In this document: one piece after another, positions 8,254-17,123 of the stretch
Layout: the number at the start of each line of letters is the position of its first letter
How positions within the stretch are numbered: position 1 is the stretch's first letter
Origin: Aliiroseovarius crassostreae
Lineage (GTDB): Bacteria; Pseudomonadota; Alphaproteobacteria; Rhodobacterales; Rhodobacteraceae
DNA: 64,000 nt
Reading direction: 5' to 3'
Assembly: GCF_001307765.1 (NCBI RefSeq)
Contig: NZ_LKBA01000006.1
Location: 1 to 64,000 of the forward strand
The notes under the pieces: model-generated
Databases searched by the model: none
What the model was told of the DNA's origin: nothing
The model's input: only the letters and a program-made list of their open reading frames with translations
Made by a program: the position numbers and the translations under genes

Positions 8254-9522
8254 TCAGCTGGCAGAGGCGCCTTCCTGTTCCCCTTTTGCGTAGATGATCA
8301 GCGGCGACGCATCCGAGGTGACGGCCTCTTCATTGACCACAACTTCATCCACATTTTCCAAGGCCGGCAGTTCGAACATTGTATCGAGCAGGATATCTTC
8401 CATGATCGAACGCAGGCCCCGCGCACCGGTTTTGCGCTCGATCGCGCGTTTGGCAATGGCGGTGAGCGCATCTTCGGTAAAGGTCAGCTGCGCCTCTTCC
8501 AGTTCAAACAGGCGTTGATACTGTTTCACCAGGGCGTTTTTCGGCGCGGTCAGGATCGTGACCAGCGCGTCTGCATCCAGATCTTCCAGCGTTGCAATCA
8601 CCGGCAGACGCCCGACAAATTCGGGAATCAGCCCGAATTTCAGAAGGTCTTCCGGCTCCAGTTCCTTGAAAATCTCACCCACGCCGCGGGCATCATCCCC
8701 CTTCACTTCGGCACCAAACCCAATGGCAGACCCTTTGCCACGCTGGGCAATGATCCGGTCGAGGCCGGCAAATGCGCCACCGCAAATGAAAAGAATATTG
8801 GTCGTGTCGACCTGCAGGAATTCCTGCTGCGGATGTTTGCGCCCACCTTGCGGCGGCACGGAGGCAACCGTGCCTTCCATGATTTTCAGAAGCGCCTGCT
8901 GCACCCCCTCGCCCGACACGTCACGGGTAATCGAAGGATTGTCGGATTTGCGGGTGATCTTGTCGACCTCATCAATATAGACAATACCGCGCTGCGCACG
9001 TTCGACATTGTATTCCGAGGCCTGAAGCAGCTTGAGGATGATGTTTTCCACATCCTCGCCCACATAACCGGCCTCCGTCAGTGTCGTCGCATCCGCCATG
9101 GTGAAGGGCACATCCAGAATACGGGCAAGCGTCTGGGCCAGAAGGGTTTTACCACAGCCCGTTGGGCCAATCAGCAGGATGTTCGACTTGGCCAGTTCGA
9201 TATCCTCACCGGATTTCGCCGCATGGTTCAGACGTTTGTAATGGTTGTGCACGGCCACGGCGAGCACGCGTTTTGCATGGGCCTGACCGATCACGTAATC
9301 GTCCAGAACCCCGCAGATTTCCTGCGGTGTCGGAACCCCATCCGCGGCCTTGAGACCAGAGGATTTGGTTTCCTCACGAATAATGTCCATGCAAAGTTCG
9401 ACGCATTCATCACAGATGAATACGGTGGGACCAGCAATCAGCTTACGCACCTCGTGCTGGCTCTTTCCGCAGAAAGAACAATAGAGGGTGTTTTTGCTGT
9501 CACCGGAGGAATTATTCGCCAT
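8254..9522 (-). CDS. clpX: ATP-dependent Clp protease ATP-binding subunit ClpX
   Basis: A 422-residue AAA+ unfoldase that delivers substrates to ClpP. The N-terminal zinc-binding domain has the four cysteines C15, C18, C37 and C40. The AAA+ domain has Walker A GPTGCGKT (near residue 120), Walker [10 protein letters not shown], the pore motif GYVGEDVE and the [16 protein letters not shown] sensor region. The IGF loop that docks on ClpP appears as SAIGFGAEV. Length and architecture are normal. It lies downstream of clpP on the same strand, with about 160 bases between. Confidence 0.98.
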   Translation of the reverse strand: MANNSSGDSKNTLYCSFCGKSQHEVRKLIAGPTVFICDECVELCMDIIREETKSSGLKAADGVPTPQEICGVLDDYVIGQAHAKRVLAVAVHNHYKRLNHAAKSGEDIELAKSNILLIGPTGCGKTLLAQTLARILDVPFTMADATTLTEAGYVGEDVENIILKLLQASEYNVERAQRGIVYIDEVDKITRKSDNPSITRDVSGEGVQQALLKIMEGTVASVPPQGGRKHPQQEFLQVDTTNILFICGGAFAGLDRIIAQRGKGSAIGFGAEVKGDDARGVGEIFKELEPEDLLKFGLIPEFVGRLPVIATLEDLDADALVTILTAPKNALVKQYQRLFELEEAQLTFTEDALTAIAKRAIERKTGARGLRSIMEDILLDTMFELPALENVDEVVVNEEAVTSDASPLIIYAKGEQEGASAS

Positions 9523-9681
9523 CTTGTCTTCCCTAGGGCCTACGCCCGAAACTTGAAATGCCCGTTCGGGCCTGAACCGGCCCCTGCGCCTTTAGCTTAG
9601 GACAGGGGCCGGTTGGGCACAATGCGATTTTCCACATGGCCTTTTTCATCACAGGCAGCAAATGGGCTGCCTCACCTCAAG

Positions 9682-10308
9682 TTACTCGTCATCTGTCTTG
9701 GGGCGGTTCTCGACGATCTCGTCGATATGTCCCCAATCCTTGGCCTCCTGCGGTGACATGAAGTTGTCGCGCTCCAGCGCTTTTTCCACGTTTTTCAGCG
9801 AGTTGCCTGTGTGTTTTACATAGATCTGGTGCAAGGTATCCTTGACCTTCTGGGTCTCGGCCGCATGGATCATGATATCGGTTGCCTGCCCCTGATATCC
9901 GCCCGAGGGCTGGTGCACCATGATGCGCGAATGCGGCAAGGAAAACCGCATCCCCTTTTCGCCGGCCACCGACAGGACCGACCCCATCGACGCGGCCTGA
10001 CCAATCACCAGAGTCGACACTTTCGGTTTGATATACTGCATCGTGTCATAGATCGACAGGCCAGAGGTCACCACGCCGCCGGGCGAGTTGATATACATCG
10101 AGATTTCTTTTTTCGGATTTTCCGCTTCGAGATGCAGAAGCTGCGCCACGATCAGGCTCGACATACCATCATGAATCGGCCCGTTCACGAACACGATGCG
10201 TTCTTTCAGAAGGCGCGAGAAAATATCATAAGCCCGTTCCCCGCGCGAGGTTTGCTCAACCACCATGGGGACAAGGGTGTTGTTGTAAAGATCAATAGGG
10301 TCGTGCAT
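9682..10308 (-). CDS. clpP: ATP-dependent Clp protease proteolytic subunit ClpP
   Basis: A 208-residue serine peptidase that forms the degradation chamber used by ClpX and ClpA. The catalytic triad is visible as Ser in [10 protein letters not shown], His in [11 protein letters not shown] and Asp in [11 protein letters not shown] 10308 ([18 protein letters not shown]) is chosen over the longer frame from 10359 because it matches the family start and has GCAGG upstream. It runs in the order clpP-clpX. Confidence 0.97.
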   Translation of the reverse strand: MHDPIDLYNNTLVPMVVEQTSRGERAYDIFSRLLKERIVFVNGPIHDGMSSLIVAQLLHLEAENPKKEISMYINSPGGVVTSGLSIYDTMQYIKPKVSTLVIGQAASMGSVLSVAGEKGMRFSLPHSRIMVHQPSGGYQGQATDIMIHAAETQKVKDTLHQIYVKHTGNSLKNVEKALERDNFMSPQEAKDWGHIDEIVENRPKTDDE

Positions 10309-10364
10309 TCTGCCTGCTTTCATAGTCGCGTGTATTGGCCCGTCCTGGGCCGACCTCATCAGAG

Positions 10365-10394
10365 ATTACTGGGGCACACCGGGGGCCGCAAGGG
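10365..10394 (-). promoter_or_regulatory. Possible heat-shock (sigma-32 type) promoter of clpP
   Basis: On the minus strand CCCTTGCGG is followed after about 12 bases by CCCCAGTAAT, about 55 bases before the clpP start. The sigma-32 consensus is CTTGAA with 13-17 bases to CCCCATNT. The spacing is slightly short, so this is only a candidate. Confidence 0.35.
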
Positions 10395-10575
10395 GCTGCG
10401 GGGCGCGGGGCACCGGAAAACGAGATCGGGCTGGGGTGCAAAACGAACCATAATGTCAGGCATCGCGCAAAAGCGTTAACAATTCCTTTCCATCCCACCC
10501 GCCTGACCTTGATTTCCCCAATAGCGTTTTGAGTTATTGTTGCCCCCCAGAGATGACTGGAAACACCTTAAACAC

Positions 10576-10606
10576 AAAACGGCGCCCCGGTTTGGGACGC
10601 CGTTTT
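10576..10606 (-). terminator. Terminator of the ABC transporter operon
   Basis: AAAACGGCGCCCC and TGGGACGCCGTTTT form a stem with a short loop. The minus-strand reading ends in TTTTGTGTTT. It follows the last permease gene; the plus-strand reading also ends in TTTTCTTTT, so it may act in both directions. Confidence 0.8.
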
Positions 10607-10629
10607 CTTTTGGGATTTATGACCCTGGA

Positions 10630-11481
10630 TTAACCGGGTGACATACCACGCAGGCGCTCAGACCGGCGACGCAGCAGTTCCACGGTGGTCAGCAGGGCAA
10701 TCGAGATCACCACGAGGATGGTGGCCACCGCCAGAATGGTCGGAGAGATCTGCTCGCGCAGGCCCAGGAACATCTGCCAAGGCAGGGTTTTCTGACCGGC
10801 AGAGCCAACAAACAGCACCACAACCACTTCGTCAAACGAGGTGATGAAGGCAAAGAGGGCCCCGGAAATCACGCCGGGCAGAATGAGCGGCATCTGCACC
10901 CGGAAGAACGTGGTCACCGGATCGGCGCCCATATTCGCCGCAGCCCGTGTCAGAGAGCGGTCAAAGCCCACCAGCGTTGCGGTCACCGTAATGATCACAA
11001 ACGGGATCCCCAGCGCGGCATGGGCCAGCACCACACCCCAATACGTCCCCTGCAAGCCCAGACGGGAATAGAAGAAATACATCCCCGCCGCCGAGATGAT
11101 CAGGGGCACGATCATCGGCGAAATCAGGATCGCCATGATCGCGCGTCGGTATGGCACATGCGGCTGGCTGAGGCCGATTGCCGCCAGCGTCCCAAAGCCC
11201 ACCGACAGAAGCGTCGCCACCGGTGCGATCCGCACCGAGTTCCACAGCGACGATTGCCAATCCGCATTCGAGAAGAAATCGCGGTAGTGTTTCAGCGAAT
11301 AGCCATCAGGATCCAGGCGTAGCATTTCCGGTGTGAAGGTGAAGAAATCCTGTGCGTTGAAGCTCAGCGGGATCACCACCACAATCGGTGCAATAAGGAA
11401 AAAGAAGATCAGACCGCAGATGAACCGGAACGTATAGTACCAGATCCGTTGGCCGGTGGAGGCATAAGGAGGAAGTCCCAT
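10630..11481 (-). CDS. ABC transporter permease, PotC-like
   Basis: A 283-residue inner-membrane permease of the spermidine/putrescine type. About six membrane segments are visible, the first at residues about 14-38. The cytoplasmic EAA-type loop reads LTRAAANMGADPVTTFFRVQMPLILPG, which contacts the ATPase. It ends SERLRGMSPG. It starts five bases after the stop of the preceding permease gene and closes the operon. The substrate class (polyamine or a related cation) comes from family resemblance; the actual compound is unknown. Confidence 0.92.
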   Translation of the reverse strand: MGLPPYASTGQRIWYYTFRFICGLIFFFLIAPIVVVIPLSFNAQDFFTFTPEMLRLDPDGYSLKHYRDFFSNADWQSSLWNSVRIAPVATLLSVGFGTLAAIGLSQPHVPYRRAIMAILISPMIVPLIISAAGMYFFYSRLGLQGTYWGVVLAHAALGIPFVIITVTATLVGFDRSLTRAAANMGADPVTTFFRVQMPLILPGVISGALFAFITSFDEVVVVLFVGSAGQKTLPWQMFLGLREQISPTILAVATILVVISIALLTTVELLRRRSERLRGMSPG

Positions 11482-11486
11482 AGTGT

Positions 11487-12758
11487 TTATCCCAGTTTCA
11501 CGTTGTCGATGCCCACGATCTTGTCATAGGCCCAATAAAGGACCAGCACGACCGCGAGGAGAATGGCGCCCAGTGCCGCTGCCAGACCCCAATTGAGCGA
11601 GGTCGAGATATGGTAGGCAATCTGGTTCGAAATGAAGGTGCCCTTGGTGCCACCAACCAGCGCCGGCGTGATGTAGTAACCGATCGCGAGGATGAAGACG
11701 AGGATCGAGCCCGCGCCGATACCCGGCACCGTCTGCGGGAAATAAACCCTCCAGAACGCGGTCCAGTCGGTGGCCCCCAGAGATTTCGCGGCCCGCAGAT
11801 AGCTGGGCGGAATGGTCTGCATCACCGAATACATCGGCAGGATCATGAAGGGCAGCAGAATATGGGTCATCGCAATGATGGTCCCGGTCTGGTTGTTGAT
11901 GATGACCAGACGACTGTCATCTGCGATAAACCCGACCCAAACCAGCAGGTCATTGATCACCCCCTGTTGCTGCAGCAGGATTTTCCAGGCCGAGGTCCGC
12001 ACCAGAAGCGAGGTCCAGAACGGCAGCAGCACCAGGATCATCAGAAGGTTCGAGATCCGCATCGGCAGATTGGCCAGGATCCAGGCCACCGGATAGGCCA
12101 GCATGATACAGCTGAATGTGATCAGCAAAGACATCCAAAGGGTGCGCCCCAGCAGATTCATGTAGATCTGTTCGTCTTCGGGACGCGCTTCGGCCCCATC
12201 CGGCCCGACCCGCATGTCAACGGCATTCAGGAAATAGCCCTGCGTGACACGCGGCGAATAGGTCTGAATGGTGCGCCAGACCTCGGTGTCCGCCCATGCC
12301 TTGTTCAGACCGATCAGTTCTTCTTTCCACGGGCCGCCATTTTCGATATCAAATTTCTTGGCCTTGCGGCCCGCCTTGCGGAAGGCCGACGCGATACCGG
12401 GGTTTTCATAGTTCAGACGTGTGCCGACCTTTGTGTGGGTCTTCGCCTCGGCTGCGTCTTTCAGATCCGCCGCCATCGCGGCATAGACCGCTTCACTTGG
12501 CAACTCGCCTGAATTCGCATCCCAATCCTGGATGGCCACAACCGTGCGCGGCAAAGTGTTGGCCACGATGTCGTTTTTGACCGAGCGATAGAGCATATCG
12601 CCCACAGGCAGAATGAAACTGACCAGAATAAAGATCAGCAGAGGAGCGATCAGCATCAGGGCGCGCATTTTCTGCCGCCTGAGCGCACGCGCCAAGCTGC
12701 GCTTGAGTGGGGTCCCGTCTGCGGCCAGAACCGGGCCGGTATCTGTCATATCGCTCAT
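11487..12758 (-). CDS. ABC transporter permease, PotB-like, with large periplasmic insert
   Basis: A 423-residue permease. The first membrane segment (about 33-55) is separated from the rest by roughly 150 hydrophilic residues (about 56-205) that should lie in the periplasm. The usual transmembrane core follows, with the EAA loop SYLRAAKSLGATDWTAFWRVYF. Typical PotB proteins are about 280-300 residues, so the insert accounts for the extra length. The insert contains paired charged stretches but no domain I know. It is third in the operon, after the binding protein. Confidence 0.92.
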   Translation of the reverse strand: MSDMTDTGPVLAADGTPLKRSLARALRRQKMRALMLIAPLLIFILVSFILPVGDMLYRSVKNDIVANTLPRTVVAIQDWDANSGELPSEAVYAAMAADLKDAAEAKTHTKVGTRLNYENPGIASAFRKAGRKAKKFDIENGGPWKEELIGLNKAWADTEVWRTIQTYSPRVTQGYFLNAVDMRVGPDGAEARPEDEQIYMNLLGRTLWMSLLITFSCIMLAYPVAWILANLPMRISNLLMILVLLPFWTSLLVRTSAWKILLQQQGVINDLLVWVGFIADDSRLVIINNQTGTIIAMTHILLPFMILPMYSVMQTIPPSYLRAAKSLGATDWTAFWRVYFPQTVPGIGAGSILVFILAIGYYITPALVGGTKGTFISNQIAYHISTSLNWGLAAALGAILLAVVLVLYWAYDKIVGIDNVKLG

Positions 12759-12882
12759 ATCATCCCTGTCGGCTTACGCCTTTTTGTTTTGTTGCAGCAT
12801 GTCGAAAGTGACTAACGAAAGGTCTGGAAAATAAAGAAAATCACGCGGCGCCAATTGGCATCTGGAATTCGGACCGCAGGGT

Positions 12883-12916
12883 GAAGGGGGCCGCATACTG
12901 CGGCGCAGCCCCCTTC
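12883..12916 (-). terminator. Intercistronic hairpin after the binding-protein gene
   Basis: GAAGGGGG-CCGCA and TGCGG..CCCCCTTC pair into a strong stem directly after the binding-protein stop. No T-run follows, so this is more likely a processing or mRNA-stabilising hairpin that leaves the binding protein mRNA more abundant than the permease mRNA than a full terminator. Confidence 0.65.
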
Positions 12917-12927
12917 GAAAGCTGGAA

Positions 12928-14034
12928 TTACTTGGCCAGCCAGGCTTCAAACTTCGCGTTCAGATCGTCGCGGTTGTCTGCCCACCATTCGTAGTCATAG
13001 ACGTGAATGTTGCCAGAGTTGGCAGGATCGGTCGGCATGTGCGGCGCCATGTCGATGCCCAGTTCCGCGTGTTTACCCACCAGCGGAGCCGACGACTTAC
13101 GCGACGGACCGTAGGAGATGTAGGCGGCCTGATCTGCCAGACGCTGGGTGTCGGTGGCGAACTTCAGGAAGTCCAGCGCACGGGCACGGCGATCTGCCGG
13201 CAGGTTGGCGGGCAGCACCCAACCATCAAGGTCAAACGACTGCATGTCCCAGAGCATACCAATCGGCTGGTTCTGCTCGGCAATGGCCGAGAACAGGCGA
13301 CCGTTGAAGGTTGAGCCGAACACCACTTCGCCGTCAGCCAGCAGCTGCGGGGTTTCTGCACCAGCAGTCCACCAGACAACGTCCGACTTGATGCTGTCGA
13401 GCTTCTTGAACGCACGGTCTACACCTTCGTCGGTGCCCAGCACGTCATAGATCTCGTCCTTGGCAACGCCGTCGCAATAGAGAGCCCATTCCATATTGTC
13501 GATCGGGCGTTTTTGCAGCGAACGCTTACCCGGATAGGTGGCCGTGTCGAAGATCGCGCAGACATCAGTCGGCGGGGTGTCCCCCACCATATCGGTGCGA
13601 TAGCCGAAGGTGGTCGAATAAACGATCTGCGGAACAAAACAGTCAGATACGATCAGCGGATCCATATCTTCGGATGCCGGGGTGCCATCGGGGGCAGCGG
13701 CCAGCACCTCGTCATGGTTCAGCTCTTCTGCCAGACCTTCGTCGCACAGGCGCATCGAGTCCGAGGCCACGGCATCCACCAGATCCCAGGTCACATTCTT
13801 AGCTTCATCCATGGCGCGCATTTTGGCCACGGCTTCTGCCGACGAGGTGTCCCAGGTCACGGTCAGGCCCGGGTTCATCGCCAGATAGGGTTCAACATAG
13901 GCCTTGTGCTGGCTTTCCTGATAGGCACCGCCCCAGGACACGAGGGTCAATTCGTTTGACATTTCTTCGGCATTTGCAACGCCAGCGGCAACGGTCAGTG
14001 CCGTCGAGGCCGCAAGAAACTTAGCTACTTTCAT
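12928..14034 (-). CDS. ABC transporter periplasmic substrate-binding protein, polyamine type
   Basis: A 368-residue exported protein. The signal peptide is MKVAKFLAASTALTVAAGVANA (cleavage after about residue 22). The mature part starts with LTLVSWGGAYQESQ, the typical beginning of spermidine/putrescine-type (family 1/PotD-like) binding proteins, and contains YPGKRSLQKRP and a C-terminal WADNRDDLNAKFEAWLAK. It captures the substrate for the two permeases encoded downstream. Four cysteines are present. The exact ligand cannot be read. The linked creatinase raises the possibility of a guanidino compound. Confidence 0.92.
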   Translation of the reverse strand: MKVAKFLAASTALTVAAGVANAEEMSNELTLVSWGGAYQESQHKAYVEPYLAMNPGLTVTWDTSSAEAVAKMRAMDEAKNVTWDLVDAVASDSMRLCDEGLAEELNHDEVLAAAPDGTPASEDMDPLIVSDCFVPQIVYSTTFGYRTDMVGDTPPTDVCAIFDTATYPGKRSLQKRPIDNMEWALYCDGVAKDEIYDVLGTDEGVDRAFKKLDSIKSDVVWWTAGAETPQLLADGEVVFGSTFNGRLFSAIAEQNQPIGMLWDMQSFDLDGWVLPANLPADRRARALDFLKFATDTQRLADQAAYISYGPSRKSSAPLVGKHAELGIDMAPHMPTDPANSGNIHVYDYEWWADNRDDLNAKFEAWLAK

Positions 14035-14162
14035 ATTTTTCTCCCTGTTACATTCCCGTAATTTTCTTGGGGCCGGCAGACGGGCGGCAGCGTGGCCCCG
14101 GACTGTTCACCGTTGCCACCCATCGGGCACCCAGCGGCCCCGAAGGCGGCAAAGGCAATATC

Positions 14163-15263
14163 TTAGGCGTCCAGCGCGCGGCAATCCTGCGGAAGCCAGC
14201 CGATTTCGATCTGCTGGCCCGGGACCAGACGATCAACATCAGGGGCGTTGCGGGTCTTGATAATGAAGTCTTCATTACCGGCCACGCGCAGACGGGTGCG
14301 GAAAATGTCACCCATATAAATGAACTCAAGCACTTCGGCCTTGAGGGTATGAGCGCCTTCCTGCAGGCGATCCTTATTGTATTCAACACGCTCGGGGCGG
14401 ATCGACACTTTGGTGCGCTCGCCCACTTTCGAGACGTTGATCGGGGTGGCGTCAAGCTCTTCCCCATCATCCAAACGTACCACGCAGGTATCGCCGGAAA
14501 TCTCAGTCACAACGCCTTCCAAAGTATTGTTTTCGCCAATGAATTGCGCCACAAAGCTGTTTTGCGGCTTTTCATAGAGATCCGCGGGCGGCGCCAGCTG
14601 CTGAATACGGCCATCGTCAAACACGGCGACATTGTCCGACATGGTCAGCGCCTCAGTCTGGTCGTGGGTCACGTAAACCGTGGTGATCCCCAACTGATGC
14701 GCCAGGTGGGTGATTTCGAACTGCATCTTTTCGCGCAGCTGTTTATCGAGCGCCCCCAGCGGTTCGTCCATTAGCACCAGTTCCGGTTCGAACACCAGCG
14801 CACGGGCCAAGGCGACCCGTTGTTGCTGACCGCCCGAAAGCTGGGCGGGGCGGCGACCACCGAAAGCGCCCATTTCCACCATATCCAGCGCGCGTTTGAT
14901 CTTCGCTTCGCGCTCGGATTTGCCCATTTTGCGCACCTCCAACGGGAAGGCGAGGTTTTCGGCAATCGTCATATGCGGAAACAGAGCGTAGTTCTGGAAA
15001 ACCATGCCAATGCCGCGCTTGTGTGGCGGAATATTGTTGATCGGACGACCGTCCAGCAGAATGTCGCCATGGGTTGCGGTTTCAAACCCTGCCAGCATCA
15101 TCAGGCAGGTGGTTTTCCCGGATCCGGACGGCCCGAGCATGGTCAGGAACTCGCCCTTCCCCACGGACAGGTTGAGGTCTTTCACGACCAGGTTAACCCC
15201 GTCATAGCTTTTCTGAACACGATCAAATACGACGAAACCGTCGTTCGCAGCAGTATCGGTCAA
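14163..15263 (-). CDS. ABC transporter ATP-binding protein, PotA-like
   Basis: An ATPase of the CUT1/POTA type that energises the importer. It has Walker A GPSGSGKTT, Q-loop FQNYALFPHMT, signature LSGGQQQRVALARAL, Walker B LVLMDEPLGALD and switch His YVTHDQ, then a C-terminal TOBE-like regulatory domain. TTG 15263 is chosen because GGGGGGTCAC directly precedes it and the protein then starts TDTAANDGFVVFDRV, like relatives. An in-frame ATG 63 bases upstream (15326) would add a non-homologous tail. It is first in the ATPase, binding protein, permease, permease order. Confidence 0.92.
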   Translation of the reverse strand: MTDTAANDGFVVFDRVQKSYDGVNLVVKDLNLSVGKGEFLTMLGPSGSGKTTCLMMLAGFETATHGDILLDGRPINNIPPHKRGIGMVFQNYALFPHMTIAENLAFPLEVRKMGKSEREAKIKRALDMVEMGAFGGRRPAQLSGGQQQRVALARALVFEPELVLMDEPLGALDKQLREKMQFEITHLAHQLGITTVYVTHDQTEALTMSDNVAVFDDGRIQQLAPPADLYEKPQNSFVAQFIGENNTLEGVVTEISGDTCVVRLDDGEELDATPINVSKVGERTKVSIRPERVEYNKDRLQEGAHTLKAEVLEFIYMGDIFRTRLRVAGNEDFIIKTRNAPDVDRLVPGQQIEIGWLPQDCRALDA

Positions 15264-15674
15264 GTGACCCCCCTGTACCCGTTTTCGGGCTCTCTGTTGC
15301 AGCGCCTGCGTTTGCTTCACAGGCATCTTATTTTTTCGGCTGTCCCGGAGTTGAGCCCAGCTCTTCCCTGCAGCCTTTTGGTGCGTAAGACAAAGCCAAC
15401 ACGAAGCGCGGACAGATTGCAACAGGAAAGCGACGTCTTTTGTCCATTAACGACAAGGCATTGGCGATGATTGGATCCAATGATACATTTCCGTCAAGCT
15501 TTATTGGAAATAATCATATTGCCGCCCCCACCCTGATTTTTGATATTTTCTTGCGAGATTGCAAAGATTTTGATCTCGAATCAAAATTCAGACAACCCTA
15601 AGTAGTGACAGCAACACCATCGCTTCATCTTAAAGGGTATCAGGCACCATCTGAGACGAAACAGGCCCGAAACT
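15264..15674. other. Regulatory gap between creatinase and the ABC operon
   Basis: These 411 bases have no credible gene. They contain the 12-bp palindrome ATTGGATCCAAT at 15470-15481 in an A+T-rich stretch (about 15440-15600). A promoter for the minus-strand ABC operon would be expected here. Confidence 0.6.
15470..15481. promoter_or_regulatory. Perfect palindrome, possible operator
   Basis: ATTGGATCCAAT lies about 200 bases upstream of the ABC operon start. TTGGATCCAA occurs again at 63935. Palindromes of this size are typical of GntR-type operators, but no such regulator is encoded nearby. Confidence 0.4.
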
Positions 15675-16934
15675 TCATGAGCATGTCGGAACAATGTTGT
15701 GTTCCGGGCCATAGGGGAAGCCGGTGATGTTCTCGGCCCCCGCTTCACCCACGACAAGAATATCATGTTCGCGGTATCCCCCTGCCCCCGGCTTGCCCTC
15801 CGGCAGGAACAACATCGGCTCCATCGAGACCACCATTCCGGGCTCCAGCACCGTGTCGATGTCTTCACGCAGCTCCAGCCCCGCCTCACGCCCATAGTAA
15901 TGCGACAGAACGCCAAACGAGTGCCCGTAGCCAAAGGAGCGATATTGCAGCAGGTTCTCACTTTCAAAAAACCTGTTGATTTCGGCCGTAATGCCCGAGC
16001 AACTCGCCCCCGGTTTGATCAGGCTCAACCCCAGTTCATGCGCAGCTACATTGGCCTCCCAGATGCGCAGACTGTCGCGGTCCGGCTCACCAATGAACAG
16101 CGTGCGTTCCAAAGCGGTGTAATAGCCCGAGATCATCGGAAACGTGTTCAGGGACAGGATGTCGCCTGCTTCCAGTCGGCGCGTGGTCACCGGGTTGTGG
16201 GCACCGTCCGTATTGATACCGGACTGAAACCAGACCCAGCTGTCACGGATTTCGCTGTCGGGATGCGCGCGGGAGATCTCCTCTTCCATCGCATCCCGTC
16301 CGGCCATGGCAATGTCAATCTCGCGGGCGCCCACGCGTATCGCGTCGCGAATTGCGGCGCCACCAATGTCCGCCACCCGCGCCCCGTCGCGGATCAGCGC
16401 GATCTCTTCTGCGGATTTGATCATCCGCGCCTGCATCGTGTCTGCGGCAATGTCGACAAGCGCGGCACCTTGCAGGAACTCTTTCGCAAGCGCCTGCTGG
16501 GCCAGTGTCAGATGGTCACCTTCGATCCCGATCTGCCTTGCGCCACCGGCAACCTCTCGCACGGCGCGCCAGTAATTGTTTCGCTCCCAATCAGTGTAGA
16601 TCACGTTGTCGCCAAAGCTGCGCCGCCACGGTTGCCCTGCATCAATATTGGCGCTGATCGTGGTGCAGCGGTCAGCGGTGACCACACAGCCGTAAGGGCG
16701 CCCAAAGGAGCAATACAGAAAGCCCGAATAATAGGCGATATTGTGCATTGAGGTGAACAGGGCGGCCTCGATCCCTTTCGCCGCCATAATGGCGCGCAGT
16801 TGCGACAGCCGGCGTTCATATTCGGTATTTGAAAAGGGCAGCGGGGCTTTTTCCCCGTTTTCACAGACAAAGAACTGAGGACGTAGCATAAGCATCTCCA
16901 TATCCGAGGCCGGGATGGGTTTGGGAATGGTCAT
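15675..16934 (-). CDS. Creatinase (creatine amidinohydrolase)
   Basis: A 419-residue member of the metallopeptidase M24 fold that hydrolyses creatine to sarcosine and urea. Close resemblance to the Pseudomonas enzyme is seen by eye: LFTSMHNIAYYSGFLYCSFGRPYG, ISANIDAGQPWRR, the catalytic His segment FQSGINTDGAHNPVTTRR, and YGHSFGVLSHYYGREAGLELREDIDTVLEPGMV can each be recognised in part. It lacks the usual M24 metal ligands, as creatinases do. It lies upstream of the polyamine-type importer on the same strand, with a 411-base gap. Import of creatine or a related compound by that transporter is an inference. Confidence 0.92.
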   Translation of the reverse strand: MTIPKPIPASDMEMLMLRPQFFVCENGEKAPLPFSNTEYERRLSQLRAIMAAKGIEAALFTSMHNIAYYSGFLYCSFGRPYGCVVTADRCTTISANIDAGQPWRRSFGDNVIYTDWERNNYWRAVREVAGGARQIGIEGDHLTLAQQALAKEFLQGAALVDIAADTMQARMIKSAEEIALIRDGARVADIGGAAIRDAIRVGAREIDIAMAGRDAMEEEISRAHPDSEIRDSWVWFQSGINTDGAHNPVTTRRLEAGDILSLNTFPMISGYYTALERTLFIGEPDRDSLRIWEANVAAHELGLSLIKPGASCSGITAEINRFFESENLLQYRSFGYGHSFGVLSHYYGREAGLELREDIDTVLEPGMVVSMEPMLFLPEGKPGAGGYREHDILVVGEAGAENITGFPYGPEHNIVPTCS

Positions 16935-17123
16935 GCCCGGCCAATCAATGCCCCGGCGTTCAGGACAGTTGATCTCCGGTCGGGGAACTGCGGCGGATCA
17001 AACGGCTGGGTAACCTCCCAAGGATCCGTGACGCAGGCCCGGTGCAGCGACGCCATCGCTGCGGATAACAAATACCTGCCTGATTCCTGTCAGCTCTGTC
17101 AATCAGCTTGTAAGCGGAAAGAT

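Larger units (their letters stand above)
10309..10629. other. Intergenic region upstream of clpP and downstream of the ABC operon
   Basis: Besides the candidate clpP promoter and the terminator at 10576-10606, this stretch holds no gene I can support. The small frames in it overlap known structures and lack ribosome-binding sites. Confidence 0.6.

Noticed and set aside
8224-9600. Long plus-strand frame opposite clpX
   Set aside because: It is the antisense shadow of clpX; amino-acid composition is rich in Arg, His and Phe in the manner of antisense frames.
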